Assembly: GCA_029547745.1 (NCBI GenBank)
Contig: JAKPOQ010000117.1
Coordinates: 1-56,637, forward strand
Direction of reading: 5' to 3'
Length of the DNA: 56,637 nt
DNA from: Actinomycetes bacterium
GTDB taxonomy: Bacteria > Actinomycetota > Thermoleophilia > UBA2241
Part shown: positions 10,393-18,670 of the stretch, piece by piece
How the letters are laid out: each line of letters starts with the position of its first letter
Position numbering within the stretch: position 1 is the stretch's first letter
The notes under the pieces: model-generated
Told to the model about the DNA's origin: nothing
Database searches by the model: none
Seen by the model: only the letters and a program-made list of their open reading frames with translations
Translations under genes and position numbers: made by a program

Positions 10393-12039
10393 CTAGCGCC
10401 GCTTGCGCTTCTTCTTCGCCGTCGAAGGCCGCCGCGCCGGGGCCGCCGGCGCTCTTGCGCCGGCGGTCTCTGCGGCGGCCTCTGGGGCGGCCGGCGGACG
10501 CCCGCGCCGGGCAGCGGGAGGCGTCTCGTCTTCGTCGCCCGCGCCCGTGGCAATCTGGGCCGACGTGAGGCCCATGAACGCCGGGTTGCGGAAGAACCTG
10601 AACTCGCTGAGGACCCCGAGCAAGGCCTGGATGGCGAGGACGGCGGTGAACATGCTGACAATCGTCCCGATGATGAGCGTCAAGGCGAAGCCCTTGACCT
10701 GTTGCGTCGCGAACACGAACAGGACCCCAGCGGTGAGCATCGTCAGGATGTTAGCGTCGAGAATCGTCAGAAAGCCGCGCGCGAACCCGGAGTTGACCGC
10801 CGAGCGGACCGTCTTGCCGCGGCGCACCTCCTCCTTGATGCGTTCGAACACGACCACGTTCGCGTCGGCCGCCATCCCGATCGTCAGGATGGCGCCGGCG
10901 ATGCCGGGCAGGGTGAGGGTGACGGGGATGGCGCAGTAGAGCCCCCACAGGTAGATCCCGTAGACGACCAGCGCGATATCGGCGACGAGGCCGAGGAAGC
11001 GGTAGAAGACGAGCATGAAGACGAGCACGAGCCCGAGGCCGGCGAGGCCGGCGATGAGCGCGGCGCGCAGAGAGTCCTTGCCGAGCGTGGCGGAGACCTG
11101 TTGCTGGTAGGCCGCCTCGAGAGTGACGGGCAGGGCGCCGGTGTTGAGCACCAGGGCGAGATCCTTCGCCTCCTGGACGGTGAAATCGCCGGTGATCTCG
11201 GCCTGGCCCCCGGCGATGCCGTCGGCCAGCTCGGGATCGGTGTAGTCGATGCGGGGGTCGGAGGCCATGACGTTGTCGAGGACGATGGCGAACGTCTGCG
11301 CCTCGCCTTGGAACAGACCCTCGTCGTAGAGCTTGGCGGTGATCTTCTGGAAGAGCTTGGCGCCCTCATCGGTGAGCGTGAACTCGACGTTAGGACGGCC
11401 GTTCTGGTCGAAGCTCTGCTTCGCGCTCTCGATGGCGTCGCCGGTCATCGCCGGAGGCCGCTTGTACAGGAACCACAGATCGGCGTCGTTGCCGAGCGTC
11501 CCCGGCGGAGCGACGACGAGCGCGTAGCGCTTCGTGTTGTCGGCGCCGGCGCGCAGCTTCTCGATGTCGGCCTTCGGCACGCCGACCCGGGCCGCCTGCT
11601 TGAGGGCCGCCTCCCGCGACGGCGCACCGGCCACAAGACGGACGTCGTCGTAGTCCTCGAAGAACTCGAGTTGCGCCGTCTTGCCGATGACGGCGAGGGC
11701 CTGGTCGGGGTCGGCGATGCCGGGCAGGGCCACAGCGATCTGGTCGGTACCCTGCTGCTGCACTTGCGACTCGGCGACCCCGTACTGGTTGATGCGGCGG
11801 TCGATGATCGCGATCGTCTGGTCGAGCTGCTCCTGCGACGGCGCCTTGCCGTCGGCGGTCGTCGCACGATAGACGACCTCGACCCCTCCCTGAAGGTCCA
11901 GACCGAGCTTCGTCTTCTCGCCCGGCGGATAGATGAAGAAGACCGAGACCACCACAAGGGCGGCGACGACGGCGAGGATGATCCAGTTGCGGTATCTGCG
12001 CACGGTACCCGTCAATGAAGGGGGCCCGGAGGGCCCCAC
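10393..12039 (-). CDS. secD: Protein translocase subunit SecD
   Basis: The 548-residue partner of SecF. It has an N-terminal helix (NWIILAVVAALVVVSVFFIY), the signature KLGLDLQGGVEVVYR, a large periplasmic P1 region, and the C-terminal membrane core with TLPGIAGAILTIGMAADANV. The last 50 or so residues are a low-complexity Ala/Pro/Arg/Lys tail after LRR-type positions, longer than usual. The start is uncertain: GTG 12039 lacks a clear Shine-Dalgarno sequence, and a GTG about 11 codons later (before RRYRNW) is possible. yajC is not adjacent. Confidence 0.95.
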   Translation of the reverse strand: MGPSGPPSLTGTVRRYRNWIILAVVAALVVVSVFFIYPPGEKTKLGLDLQGGVEVVYRATTADGKAPSQEQLDQTIAIIDRRINQYGVAESQVQQQGTDQIAVALPGIADPDQALAVIGKTAQLEFFEDYDDVRLVAGAPSREAALKQAARVGVPKADIEKLRAGADNTKRYALVVAPPGTLGNDADLWFLYKRPPAMTGDAIESAKQSFDQNGRPNVEFTLTDEGAKLFQKITAKLYDEGLFQGEAQTFAIVLDNVMASDPRIDYTDPELADGIAGGQAEITGDFTVQEAKDLALVLNTGALPVTLEAAYQQQVSATLGKDSLRAALIAGLAGLGLVLVFMLVFYRFLGLVADIALVVYGIYLWGLYCAIPVTLTLPGIAGAILTIGMAADANVVVFERIKEEVRRGKTVRSAVNSGFARGFLTILDANILTMLTAGVLFVFATQQVKGFALTLIIGTIVSMFTAVLAIQALLGVLSEFRFFRNPAFMGLTSAQIATGAGDEDETPPAARRGRPPAAPEAAAETAGARAPAAPARRPSTAKKKRKRR

Positions 12040-12054
12040 AGGCCGAAGAGCCTA

Positions 12055-12082
12055 GCGGATTGCCGGGACACGCGCAATCCGC
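12055..12082. terminator. Inverted repeat upstream of secD, end of the iron-sulfur operon
   Basis: GCGGATTGC (12055-12063) pairs perfectly with GCAATCCGC (12074-12082) around a 10-nt loop. It lies downstream of the BFD-type gene and upstream of secD on the same strand. There is no T-run, so termination is plausible but not certain. Confidence 0.4.
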
Positions 12083-12170
12083 CTGGTGGGCGGCGAGGGC
12101 AGGCACGAGCCAGGCGGACCGCCCACGCCGGACCACGCGCCCCAGACCGCGCGCGGGCGGCGTCCCGCCC

Positions 12171-12644
12171 TCACCTGCCCGTGCGTCCGCCGGGCGCCGG
12201 CGCGAGGGGCGCCTCGCCCTCGTCGGCCATGGCGCGCAGGCTCACCGGGCGGACCGGCGGACGGAAGGTGCCGGGGCGCACGTCGCCCGGCTGCTCGCCG
12301 AGACGCTCGGCCAGCACGTCGGCGAGCAGCCGGCGGCACGTGCGCCCCTGGCACAGCCCCATGCCGATGCGCAGGCGCCGACGCAGCCCACCCACCGTGG
12401 TGACGCCCTCGTCGATCGCCGCGAGGATCTCGGCGCGCGAGACCTCCTCGCAGCGGCAGATCAGAAGGTCGTCGGCGCCGCCCGGCCCCGTGCCGCCGGA
12501 AGCGTCGGAGCGGGCCGCCGCCGCGTCGCGGCCGAAGGTCTCGCACTCGGACGGCGTCGCGGCAGCGTGAGCCTCGTCGCAGCGCGACGCGGCGGCGCCG
12601 CGATCGGCCGGCAGCCGCCGGCTGTGTGGGCCCCGGGCGCTCAC
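12171..12644 (-). CDS. BFD-like [2Fe-2S]-binding protein
   Basis: A 157-residue protein, last gene of a four-gene redox operon. The BFD-like domain (about residues 55-115) has LICRCEEVSRAEI and GMGLCQGRTCRRLLADVLAE, which supply the four cysteines (CxC plus CxxxxC) for one [2Fe-2S] cluster. Such domains are fused or adjacent to flavin subunits in D-hydroxyproline dehydrogenase, opine oxidase and HcnB-type enzymes. The GTG start (12644) overlaps the stop of the preceding gene as GTGA, so translation is probably coupled. The N-terminal 50 residues are low-complexity. Confidence 0.82.
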   Translation of the reverse strand: MSARGPHSRRLPADRGAAASRCDEAHAAATPSECETFGRDAAAARSDASGGTGPGGADDLLICRCEEVSRAEILAAIDEGVTTVGGLRRRLRIGMGLCQGRTCRRLLADVLAERLGEQPGDVRPGTFRPPVRPVSLRAMADEGEAPLAPAPGGRTGR

Positions 12645-13240
12645 CGCGGCGCCTCGATCGCGCGCGCCACCATGGCCAGCTCCTCCGGTACCAGTACGTG
12701 CACGATCGTCGTCCGGTCGAGACGCGCGCCGCGCCGCACGCGACGCACCTCGCCCTCGCCGACGACGGTGCCGGCGCGGTCGCGCACCAATACCGTCTCG
12801 CCCTTCTGCGGGACAGGCAAGAACTCGTGCGGCAGCCAGACCTCGGCGCGGCCGTCGTCCCGCCGCATGTCGACGAGGAAGATCGCGAGGCCCGGGCAGA
12901 CGGGTTGGCACGTCCCGCACCCGTCGCAGCGGGCAGGGTCGAGCACGGGGAGAGCCGTGATGTCGTCGCCGATCGTGATCGCGCCGGTGGGACAGGCCCA
13001 TTGGCACGGGTCGCAAGGGATGGCGTGCCCGCACTCGACGACCGCGAGCCGACGGCCGCGCAGGTCGTCGATCCCCGGGCACCCGGGCAAGCCGAGCACC
13101 TCCTCGAGCGTGAAGAAGCCGCGCTCCTCGCAGCCTCGCGCCCGGGGCCCATCCTCGGCGCGATCCGGGGACGGCGCACGTCCCGGCGGCGACGGCATGC
13201 GTTCCGGCGACGACGGCGCGCGGTCCGAGGGCGACGGCAT
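12641..13240 (-). CDS. Ferredoxin-like protein with two [4Fe-4S] motifs
   Basis: The protein has 199 residues. A disordered Ser/Pro/Arg start leads to CGHAIPCDPCQWACPTGAI and CDGCGTCQPVCPGLAIFLVD (about residues 75-135), two clusters ligated by CxxCxxxC-type motifs. The C-terminal third is a beta-rich domain (FLPVPQKGETVLVRDRAGTV) typical of the ferredoxin subunit in HcnAB-like multi-subunit dehydrogenases. ATG 13240 shares one base with the preceding stop (TGATG). It probably passes electrons between the flavin subunit and an acceptor. Confidence 0.85.
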   Translation of the reverse strand: MPSPSDRAPSSPERMPSPPGRAPSPDRAEDGPRARGCEERGFFTLEEVLGLPGCPGIDDLRGRRLAVVECGHAIPCDPCQWACPTGAITIGDDITALPVLDPARCDGCGTCQPVCPGLAIFLVDMRRDDGRAEVWLPHEFLPVPQKGETVLVRDRAGTVVGEGEVRRVRRGARLDRTTIVHVLVPEELAMVARAIEAPR

Positions 13241-14361
13241 CACACGCCTCCCCCGCCGAGGATCTGCGCCTGCGCCGCCGCGGCGCCCCCCGTGAGCGCC
13301 TCCTTGCCACGCTGCACGCGGGCGCCATACGGGCCGCTGCGCAGGGCTTCGAGGGCGGCGGCGTGCGGCTCCGCCGCGGCTGCCGCCGCCTCTTCCTCTG
13401 CCCTGCCGGCGGCCACCGCCGCCCATATCCCCGCAAGGCGTCCTTCTTCCATGGCGCTGGAGGCCTCTTCGACACCCGAGGCGTCGCCGGCGACGAACAC
13501 GCCCGGCACGCTCGTCGCCATCCTGCCGTCATGCAGCGGCACGTGTCCGCCGAGCTCGGGGACGTAGAGCATCGCGCAGCCGGCGAGCCAGGCCAGCTCC
13601 GTCATCGGCGTCAGGCCGACGGCGATGGCGACCGTGTCGACGGCGAAAGCCCGCTCGCTGCCCGGCATCCCACGCCCATCCCCGCCGAGCGCCCAGACCG
13701 TCGCCTCTTCGACGCAGCCGTCGCCGCGGACCTCCTTGACGGTATGGCCCGTGAGGATCGGAACGCCGGCGCGGGCCACTTTCGCGGCGTGAACGGGATA
13801 GCCGCCGACGCAGGGCAGGACGTCGACGACGGCGGCGACCTCGGCGCCCGCCTGGAGCAGTTGATAGGCGACGATGAGGCCGACGTTGCCCGAGCCCACC
13901 ATCAGGACCCGTTCGCCGGGCAGGACGCGGTGCACGTTGACCATCGTCTGCACACAGCCCGCGCCCATCACCCCGGGAAGCGTCCATCCGGGGAAGGCGA
14001 GGCCGTTCTCGGTGGCCCCGGTAGCGAGGACGATCGCCGTGAAGCCGAGCTTCCACGAACGGTCGCTCGTCGCGACCGCGAGCGTCTTCCCCTCGTAGAG
14101 GCCCCAGACCGGCGCCTCGAGGCAGACGTGGACGCCGAGGTCTGCGACTTCGTCGAGCAGCTCGGCCCCGATGTCGATCCCCCGCCGGCCCGCCCCGTGG
14201 GCGCGCGAGCCGAAGAACTTGTGGATCTGCTTGAAGAGCTGGCCGCCGGCGGCGGCGTTCTCGTCGAGCAAGGCCACCTCACAGCCGTGGCGCGCCGCCT
14301 CGGTGGCGGCGCACAGCCCGGCAGGGCCTGCCCCGACCACGGCGACGTCGACGCTCCTCAC
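13240..14361 (-). CDS. FAD/NAD(P)-dependent oxidoreductase, HcnB/opine-oxidase alpha-like
   Basis: A 373-residue two-dinucleotide-fold flavoprotein. The FAD site is VAVVGAGPAGLCAATEAARHG (GxGxxG near residue 10), the second Rossmann motif is LMVGSGNVGLIVAYQLLQAG (about 155), and GVFVAGDASGVEEA is the C-terminal FAD contact. Ala-rich low-complexity fills the last 60 residues, where relatives carry their BFD domain; here the BFD domain is a separate gene. The GTG start overlaps the upstream stop (GTGA). The family oxidises amines or imino acids with a DAO-type partner, which is not encoded here. Confidence 0.85.
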   Translation of the reverse strand: MRSVDVAVVGAGPAGLCAATEAARHGCEVALLDENAAAGGQLFKQIHKFFGSRAHGAGRRGIDIGAELLDEVADLGVHVCLEAPVWGLYEGKTLAVATSDRSWKLGFTAIVLATGATENGLAFPGWTLPGVMGAGCVQTMVNVHRVLPGERVLMVGSGNVGLIVAYQLLQAGAEVAAVVDVLPCVGGYPVHAAKVARAGVPILTGHTVKEVRGDGCVEEATVWALGGDGRGMPGSERAFAVDTVAIAVGLTPMTELAWLAGCAMLYVPELGGHVPLHDGRMATSVPGVFVAGDASGVEEASSAMEEGRLAGIWAAVAAGRAEEEAAAAAAEPHAAALEALRSGPYGARVQRGKEALTGGAAAAQAQILGGGGV

Positions 14362-14819
14362 GCAGACTCCTCCGGACCGTCCGTGGCCCTCTCTGCACGG
14401 GCCGCCGGCCTTGCCGTTCCACCCGCCGTCCCTTCCCGGGAGTCCGCCGCACGGCTACCGGTCCGCAGCCGGCTGGACCCGCTCAAAGCCGCCTCGCCGC
14501 GCCCCCGTTCCCACACACCGCGGCCGTGCTGTACCTCGACCCGCATGCCCTCACGCACCGCCGTCACGCAGGTGCGCACGTTGGGCTGACCGTCGACGAT
14601 CATCACGCAGTCGGTGCACCGGCCGATCCCGCAGAAGAGCTGCCGCGGCTCACGACGCTTGCTCGTGGTGCGAAAGACGCGGACGCCCGCGGCGAGAAGC
14701 GCCGCCGCGACGGGCTCGCCGGCGAACGCCTCGACCGGTTCGCCGGCGAACAGTATCGTGACGCGGGAGCGTCGAGCAGCCGGCCCGAGGACGGGGTGGT
14801 CGATGACGCGCCGCGTCAT
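14358..14819 (-). CDS. (2Fe-2S)-binding protein, HcnA/SoxA N-terminal-like
   Basis: A 153-residue protein, first gene of the redox operon. Residues 18-100 form a ferredoxin-like fold with FCGIGRCTDCVMIVDGQPNV and RTCVTAVREGM, giving C-x4-C-x2-C and a fourth cysteine about 12 residues on, the HcnA signature. The last 50 residues are Arg/Ala/Gly-rich and probably disordered. It starts at ATG 14819, 81 bp downstream of the ftsZ stop on the same strand, and overlaps the next gene. Confidence 0.82.
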   Translation of the reverse strand: MTRRVIDHPVLGPAARRSRVTILFAGEPVEAFAGEPVAAALLAAGVRVFRTTSKRREPRQLFCGIGRCTDCVMIVDGQPNVRTCVTAVREGMRVEVQHGRGVWERGRGEAALSGSSRLRTGSRAADSREGTAGGTARPAARAERATDGPEESA

Positions 14820-14900
14820 GGCCGCGAAGCTCGTCTGCGACGGAGTGGACTCACGGCGCAGACGATACCACGCGGCCCGCGGCGCACCGCCACTCCAGAC

Positions 14901-15989
14901 TCAATGGTCCTTGAGGAAGCTCGGGATGTCGAGGATGTCCTCGTCGACGTCGAAGCTGGGCGGCGTCTGGTCGGCGAACAGGGGCGTACCCTTCGGCTCA
15001 GGCCTGGCCTCGCGCACGGCCGCGGGCTCTTCCGCCGAGACGGGCTGGTCGAAACCGGTCGCGATGACGGTCACCCGGACCTCGTCGCCGAGCGACGGGT
15101 CGATCACGGCGCCGAAGATGATGTTGCAATCGCTGTCGGCCGCGCTCGAGACGATCTCGGCCGCCTCGTTGATCTCGAACAGGCCGAGGTCGTTGCCGCC
15201 GGTGATGTTGAGCAGGATCCCGCGAGCGCCCTCGACGCTGGCCTCGAGCAACGGCGAGCTGATCGCCGAGCGCGCCGCTTCGACGGCACGACTCTCGCCG
15301 TCCGCCACGCCGATGCCCATGAGGGCCGACCCGGCGTCCTTCATGATGGTGCGGACGTCGGCGAAGTCGAGGTTGATGAGCCCGGGGACGGTGATGAGGT
15401 CGGTGATCCCCTGGACGCCCTGCCGAAGCACGTCGTCGGCGACCTTGAAGGCGTCCATCACCGACGTCCGCCGTTCGACCACCTGCAAGAGACGGTCGTT
15501 GGGGATGATGATCAGGGTGTCGACCTTCTCGCGCAGCTTCTGGATGCCGTCCTCGGCCTGCCGCGCCCGGCGTTTGCCCTCGAAGGAGAACGGCCGCGTC
15601 ACGACGCCCACGGTGAGGGCGCCGAGCTCTTTGGCAAGCTCGGCGATGACGGGCGCGGCCCCGGTCCCGGTGCCGCCGCCCTTGCCCGCCGTGACGAACA
15701 CCATGTCGGCGCCCTTGAGAGCGTCGCGCAGCTCGTCCTTGCTCTCCATGGCCGCCTGGTAGCCGATCGTCGGGTTGGCGCCGGCTCCGAGGCCGCGGGT
15801 GATCTTGCTGCCGATGTGGATCTTGACGTCGGCGTCGCACATCTGCAGCGCCTGAGCGTCGGTGTTCACGGCGATGAACTCGACCCCGCGCAGCCCGGCG
15901 TCGACCATCCGGTTGACGGCGTTGGTGCCACCGCCGCCCACGCCGACGACCTTGATCACGGCGAGGTAGTTCGCGGAGCCGTCGATCAT
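14901..15989 (-). CDS. ftsZ: Cell division protein FtsZ
   Basis: A 362-residue tubulin-like GTPase that assembles the division ring. [17 protein letters not shown] begins the fold, the tubulin signature [10 protein letters not shown] is at residues 104-113, the T7 loop is [15 protein letters not shown], and the C-terminal peptide is DIPSFLKDH, the site for partners such as SepF or ZipA-like proteins. ATG 15989 has GGAGGGTGGGAAG directly upstream. It lies 252 bp beyond ftsQ with its own promoter, so it can be expressed apart from the rest of the cluster. ftsA is absent, as in other actinobacteria. Confidence 0.98.
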   Translation of the reverse strand: MIDGSANYLAVIKVVGVGGGGTNAVNRMVDAGLRGVEFIAVNTDAQALQMCDADVKIHIGSKITRGLGAGANPTIGYQAAMESKDELRDALKGADMVFVTAGKGGGTGTGAAPVIAELAKELGALTVGVVTRPFSFEGKRRARQAEDGIQKLREKVDTLIIIPNDRLLQVVERRTSVMDAFKVADDVLRQGVQGITDLITVPGLINLDFADVRTIMKDAGSALMGIGVADGESRAVEAARSAISSPLLEASVEGARGILLNITGGNDLGLFEINEAAEIVSSAADSDCNIIFGAVIDPSLGDEVRVTVIATGFDQPVSAEEPAAVREARPEPKGTPLFADQTPPSFDVDEDILDIPSFLKDH

Positions 15990-16102
15990 CTTCCCACCCT
16001 CCTGTCGCGGTCGACACTCGCCGTCAGACCCATGCCAGACCTTCAACCTGGGCTTGAGAGTCGTGAGACGAGGCCGCCATCTCGCCACCCGAAGCCTTGT
16101 TT

Positions 16103-16133
16103 TGCAGGGTTTTCTTCGACACGGAACCCTGCA
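16103..16133 (-). promoter_or_regulatory. Hairpin in the ftsZ 5' untranslated region
   Basis: TGCAGGGTT (16103-16111) and AACCCTGCA (16125-16133) are exact complements around a 13-nt loop, between the ftsZ promoter and start codon. In the transcript it is followed by A-rich sequence, not U, so it is not a simple terminator. It may stabilise the message or bind a regulator. Confidence 0.55.
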
Positions 16134-16161
16134 GCCCGCATCGAGCCGGGAGCGTTTGCCT

Positions 16162-16191
16162 AGCATACTGACGGCTCGGAACGGGTGTCAA
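16162..16191 (-). promoter_or_regulatory. ftsZ promoter
   Basis: On the minus strand TTGACA (16191-16186), an 18-bp spacer and TATGCT (16167-16162). This is the best housekeeping promoter match noticed in the window. It implies an ftsZ leader of about 165 nt. Confidence 0.75.
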
Positions 16192-16241
16192 TCGACGTGC
16201 ATGCCCATGATCCCCGGCGAAGACGGTCATGCCGCCCTCGA

Positions 16242-17123
16242 CTATGAGCTGAGACGGGGCCGCGCCAGCGGCCTGTCCGGCGCCGAGACGTCCACCATCG
16301 TCGGCTCCACCCCTGCGCGCCGATACGCATCCAGCACGGCGCGCAGCGACAGGACCTTGGCGCGCATGCTGCCCTCGGCGCCGAGCACGACGACCGGGCC
16401 GTCCGCGAGGTCGACGGTCACCTGCCTCTCGTTGTCGACGCGCAGCACGGCGACCCGCCGCCGCAGGGACGGCGGCAGGGCGACGAGGACGCGCAAGCCG
16501 AGCAGGACGTCCGTATCCTTCACCGTGGTGTGCGGTTCGAGCGGCGTTACGGCGGCCATGCGCGGCAGCCTCTCGTTCATCTGGGCCGGACCGCGGACCA
16601 GCGCCTCGGCGGTGGCGGCCGGCTCCGCCCCTGGCGCCTGCCCGGCGCCGCCGGCCGGCTCAGCGCCGCCGGCCGACCGGCTTCCTTCAGCCTGACCGGC
16701 GGCGTTCTCCCCGCTCCCTACCTGACGGATCACGTGACCGGTGTCGGCGACCAGAGACCAGCGACCGCGGGCGAGCACGTAGGCGAACGGCCGATGCTCG
16801 ATCACCCGTACGCGCAGCGTGGTCGGGAAGTCGCGATCGATGTCGACCCCCGCGAGATAGGAGAAGCGGTCGAGCGTCGCCTGCACATCAGCGCTCGTCA
16901 CCGTGAACAGGTTCCGACCTTCGAACTCCCTGCGCAAGACACGGAGCGCATCCTTCCTCGGCACGTGACGCGCGCCGCTGACCTTCACGGTGTCGACGGC
17001 GAAGGCGTCGGCCTGCCGCCCGTAAGCGTAGAGTGCAACGGGGATAAGGACGATGGCCGCCGTGAGCAGGATCGACGGCCCCAAACGTACGCGGGAGCGG
17101 CTCGCTCCGCCGCGACTCGCCAT
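16242..17123 (-). CDS. ftsQ: Cell division protein FtsQ/DivIB
   Basis: A 293-residue bitopic membrane protein. There is a short basic cytoplasmic tail, one helix (about 14-34), then a POTRA domain (AFAVDTVKVSGARHVPRKDAL) and the FtsQ beta domain. It bridges FtsL and the late divisome. An insertion of about 45 low-complexity residues (GENAAGQAEGSRSAGGAEPA and on) splits the beta domain after GHVIRQVG. Start ATG 17123; the gap to murC is 38 bp. murB, often between murC and ftsQ, is absent. Confidence 0.88.
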   Translation of the reverse strand: MASRGGASRSRVRLGPSILLTAAIVLIPVALYAYGRQADAFAVDTVKVSGARHVPRKDALRVLRREFEGRNLFTVTSADVQATLDRFSYLAGVDIDRDFPTTLRVRVIEHRPFAYVLARGRWSLVADTGHVIRQVGSGENAAGQAEGSRSAGGAEPAGGAGQAPGAEPAATAEALVRGPAQMNERLPRMAAVTPLEPHTTVKDTDVLLGLRVLVALPPSLRRRVAVLRVDNERQVTVDLADGPVVVLGAEGSMRAKVLSLRAVLDAYRRAGVEPTMVDVSAPDRPLARPRLSS

Positions 17124-17161
17124 GGCGCTGGACCCGGGGTCGAAGGGATCGGTCTGGGCAG

Positions 17162-18670
17162 CTATTCGCCGCCGGCGGCGGCATCTCCTTGCCTGCCGCT
17201 CCGCGGGCGTTCGTCGCCGCCACCCTCGCCGCCACCGCCGCCCTTGTCGCCACCAACATCGCCGCCACCCCCGTCGCCGCCACCCCCGTCGTCGCCGAGC
17301 ACGGCCACGAGGTCGTCGGCGATCGTGTACACGTCGCCACAGCCCAGAGTGAGGACCAGGTCGCCGGGCTCCGCGTGATGGGCGAGGAAACGCACGGCGT
17401 CGCTCTTGCGCGGCATATAGAAGACCGGCCCCCCGGGCCGTTCCTGCAGGTAGGCGTCGACGACCAGCTTGCCGGTGATGCCGGGTTCAGGCTCCTCGCG
17501 GGCGCCGCAGACGTCGGTGACCACGGCCTCGTCCGCCAGGGTCAGGACCTTGCCCAGCTCGCGCTGGAGATAGCGCGTGCGCGAGTAGAGGTGTGGCTGA
17601 AAGACGGCGATGACGCGTTTGTAATCGCCGAGCTTCGCCGACCGGATCGCCGCCTCGATCTCGGTGGGATGGTGCGAGTAGTCGTCGTACACGAAGACCC
17701 CGCGCGGGCGGCCGATCTCGTCGAAGCGGCGCGCTGCCCCGCTGAACCCAGCGAGGCAGCGCGCCGCATCGGCGAACGCCACCCCGCAGTGGTCGACGCA
17801 GGCGAGGCAGGCGAGGGCGTCGACGACGTTGTGCCCGCCGCCGACCTTCAGGCGCAGCACGCCGAGCTCCTCACCCCGGTACCGCACGAGCGACTCCGAC
17901 GAGACCGCGTCGACGCGCAGGATCTCCGCCTGCCAGTCGCCGGCGTCGAGGCCGACGGTGACGACCGGCGCCTCGGTCGCCGCGCGAAGGAAGGCGGTGT
18001 CCTCGCCTTCCACGAGCACCAGGCGACCGTCGGTGGGCAGCAGGGCGACGAAGCGGCGGAAGACGTCACGGATCTCGTCCAGGGTCTTGTAGTTGGCGTG
18101 GTGGTCCATCTCGAGGTTCATCACGGCCGCGACCTCGGGACGCAGGTAGAGCAGGCTGCCGTCGCTCTCGTCCGTCTCGGCCACCAGCCACTCGCCCTGC
18201 CCGGCGCCGGCGTTCGAGCCCATGTCGTTGAGCTCGCCGCCGATCACGTAGGTGGGATCGAGGCCGCAACCGTGCAGGACGTGCGAGACCATCGAGGAGG
18301 TCGTCGTCTTGCCGTGCGTGCCGGCGATCGAGATGCCGCGGCGCATGGCCATGATCCGGGCGAGCATCTCCGCCCGGCGCAGGACGGGGATGCCGCGCTG
18401 CTCGGCGGCGCGCAGCTCCGGGTTGTACCGCGGGATCGCCGACGAGACGACGACCACGGCCGCGTCGCCCAGGTTCTCTTCGCGATGCCCGATGCTCACC
18501 GGCACGCCGGCCGCGGCGAGGGCGCGGGTGTAGCGGTACTCCTTGAGGTCCGACCCCTGGACGCGGACGCCAAGCTGATGGAGGACGAGCGCGATGCCGC
18601 TCATGCCCGTGCCGCCGATGCCGATGAAGTGCACCGGCTGCGGAAAGCTCGTCGCGTCGATCGTCGTCAT
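17162..18670 (-). CDS. murC: UDP-N-acetylmuramate-L-alanine ligase
   Basis: A 502-residue ATP-dependent Mur ligase that adds L-Ala to UDP-MurNAc in the cytoplasm. HFIGIGGTGMSGIALVL opens the UDP-binding domain, SIAGTHGKTTTSSMV is the ATP-binding P-loop, and HHPTEIEA marks the C-terminal domain. ATG 18670 overlaps the murG stop (ATGA). The final 40 residues are a Gly/Asp run (GDDGGGGDGGGGDVGGDKGG) beyond the normal end, an unusual low-complexity tail. Confidence 0.96.
   Translation of the reverse strand: MTTIDATSFPQPVHFIGIGGTGMSGIALVLHQLGVRVQGSDLKEYRYTRALAAAGVPVSIGHREENLGDAAVVVVSSAIPRYNPELRAAEQRGIPVLRRAEMLARIMAMRRGISIAGTHGKTTTSSMVSHVLHGCGLDPTYVIGGELNDMGSNAGAGQGEWLVAETDESDGSLLYLRPEVAAVMNLEMDHHANYKTLDEIRDVFRRFVALLPTDGRLVLVEGEDTAFLRAATEAPVVTVGLDAGDWQAEILRVDAVSSESLVRYRGEELGVLRLKVGGGHNVVDALACLACVDHCGVAFADAARCLAGFSGAARRFDEIGRPRGVFVYDDYSHHPTEIEAAIRSAKLGDYKRVIAVFQPHLYSRTRYLQRELGKVLTLADEAVVTDVCGAREEPEPGITGKLVVDAYLQERPGGPVFYMPRKSDAVRFLAHHAEPGDLVLTLGCGDVYTIADDLVAVLGDDGGGGDGGGGDVGGDKGGGGGEGGGDERPRSGRQGDAAAGGE

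Noticed and set aside
10351-12018. A 555-codon plus-strand frame opposite secD
   Set aside because: No domain, highly charged antisense composition; secD is certain.
12171-13532. One long 453-codon frame covering the BFD gene and the ferredoxin gene
   Set aside because: The upstream part is out of frame with the clear 4Fe-4S protein; the GTGA overlap at 12641-12644 gives the real start.
16103-16133. Terminator between ftsQ and ftsZ
   Set aside because: It lies downstream of the ftsZ promoter, and the stem is followed by A-rich RNA rather than a U-run.
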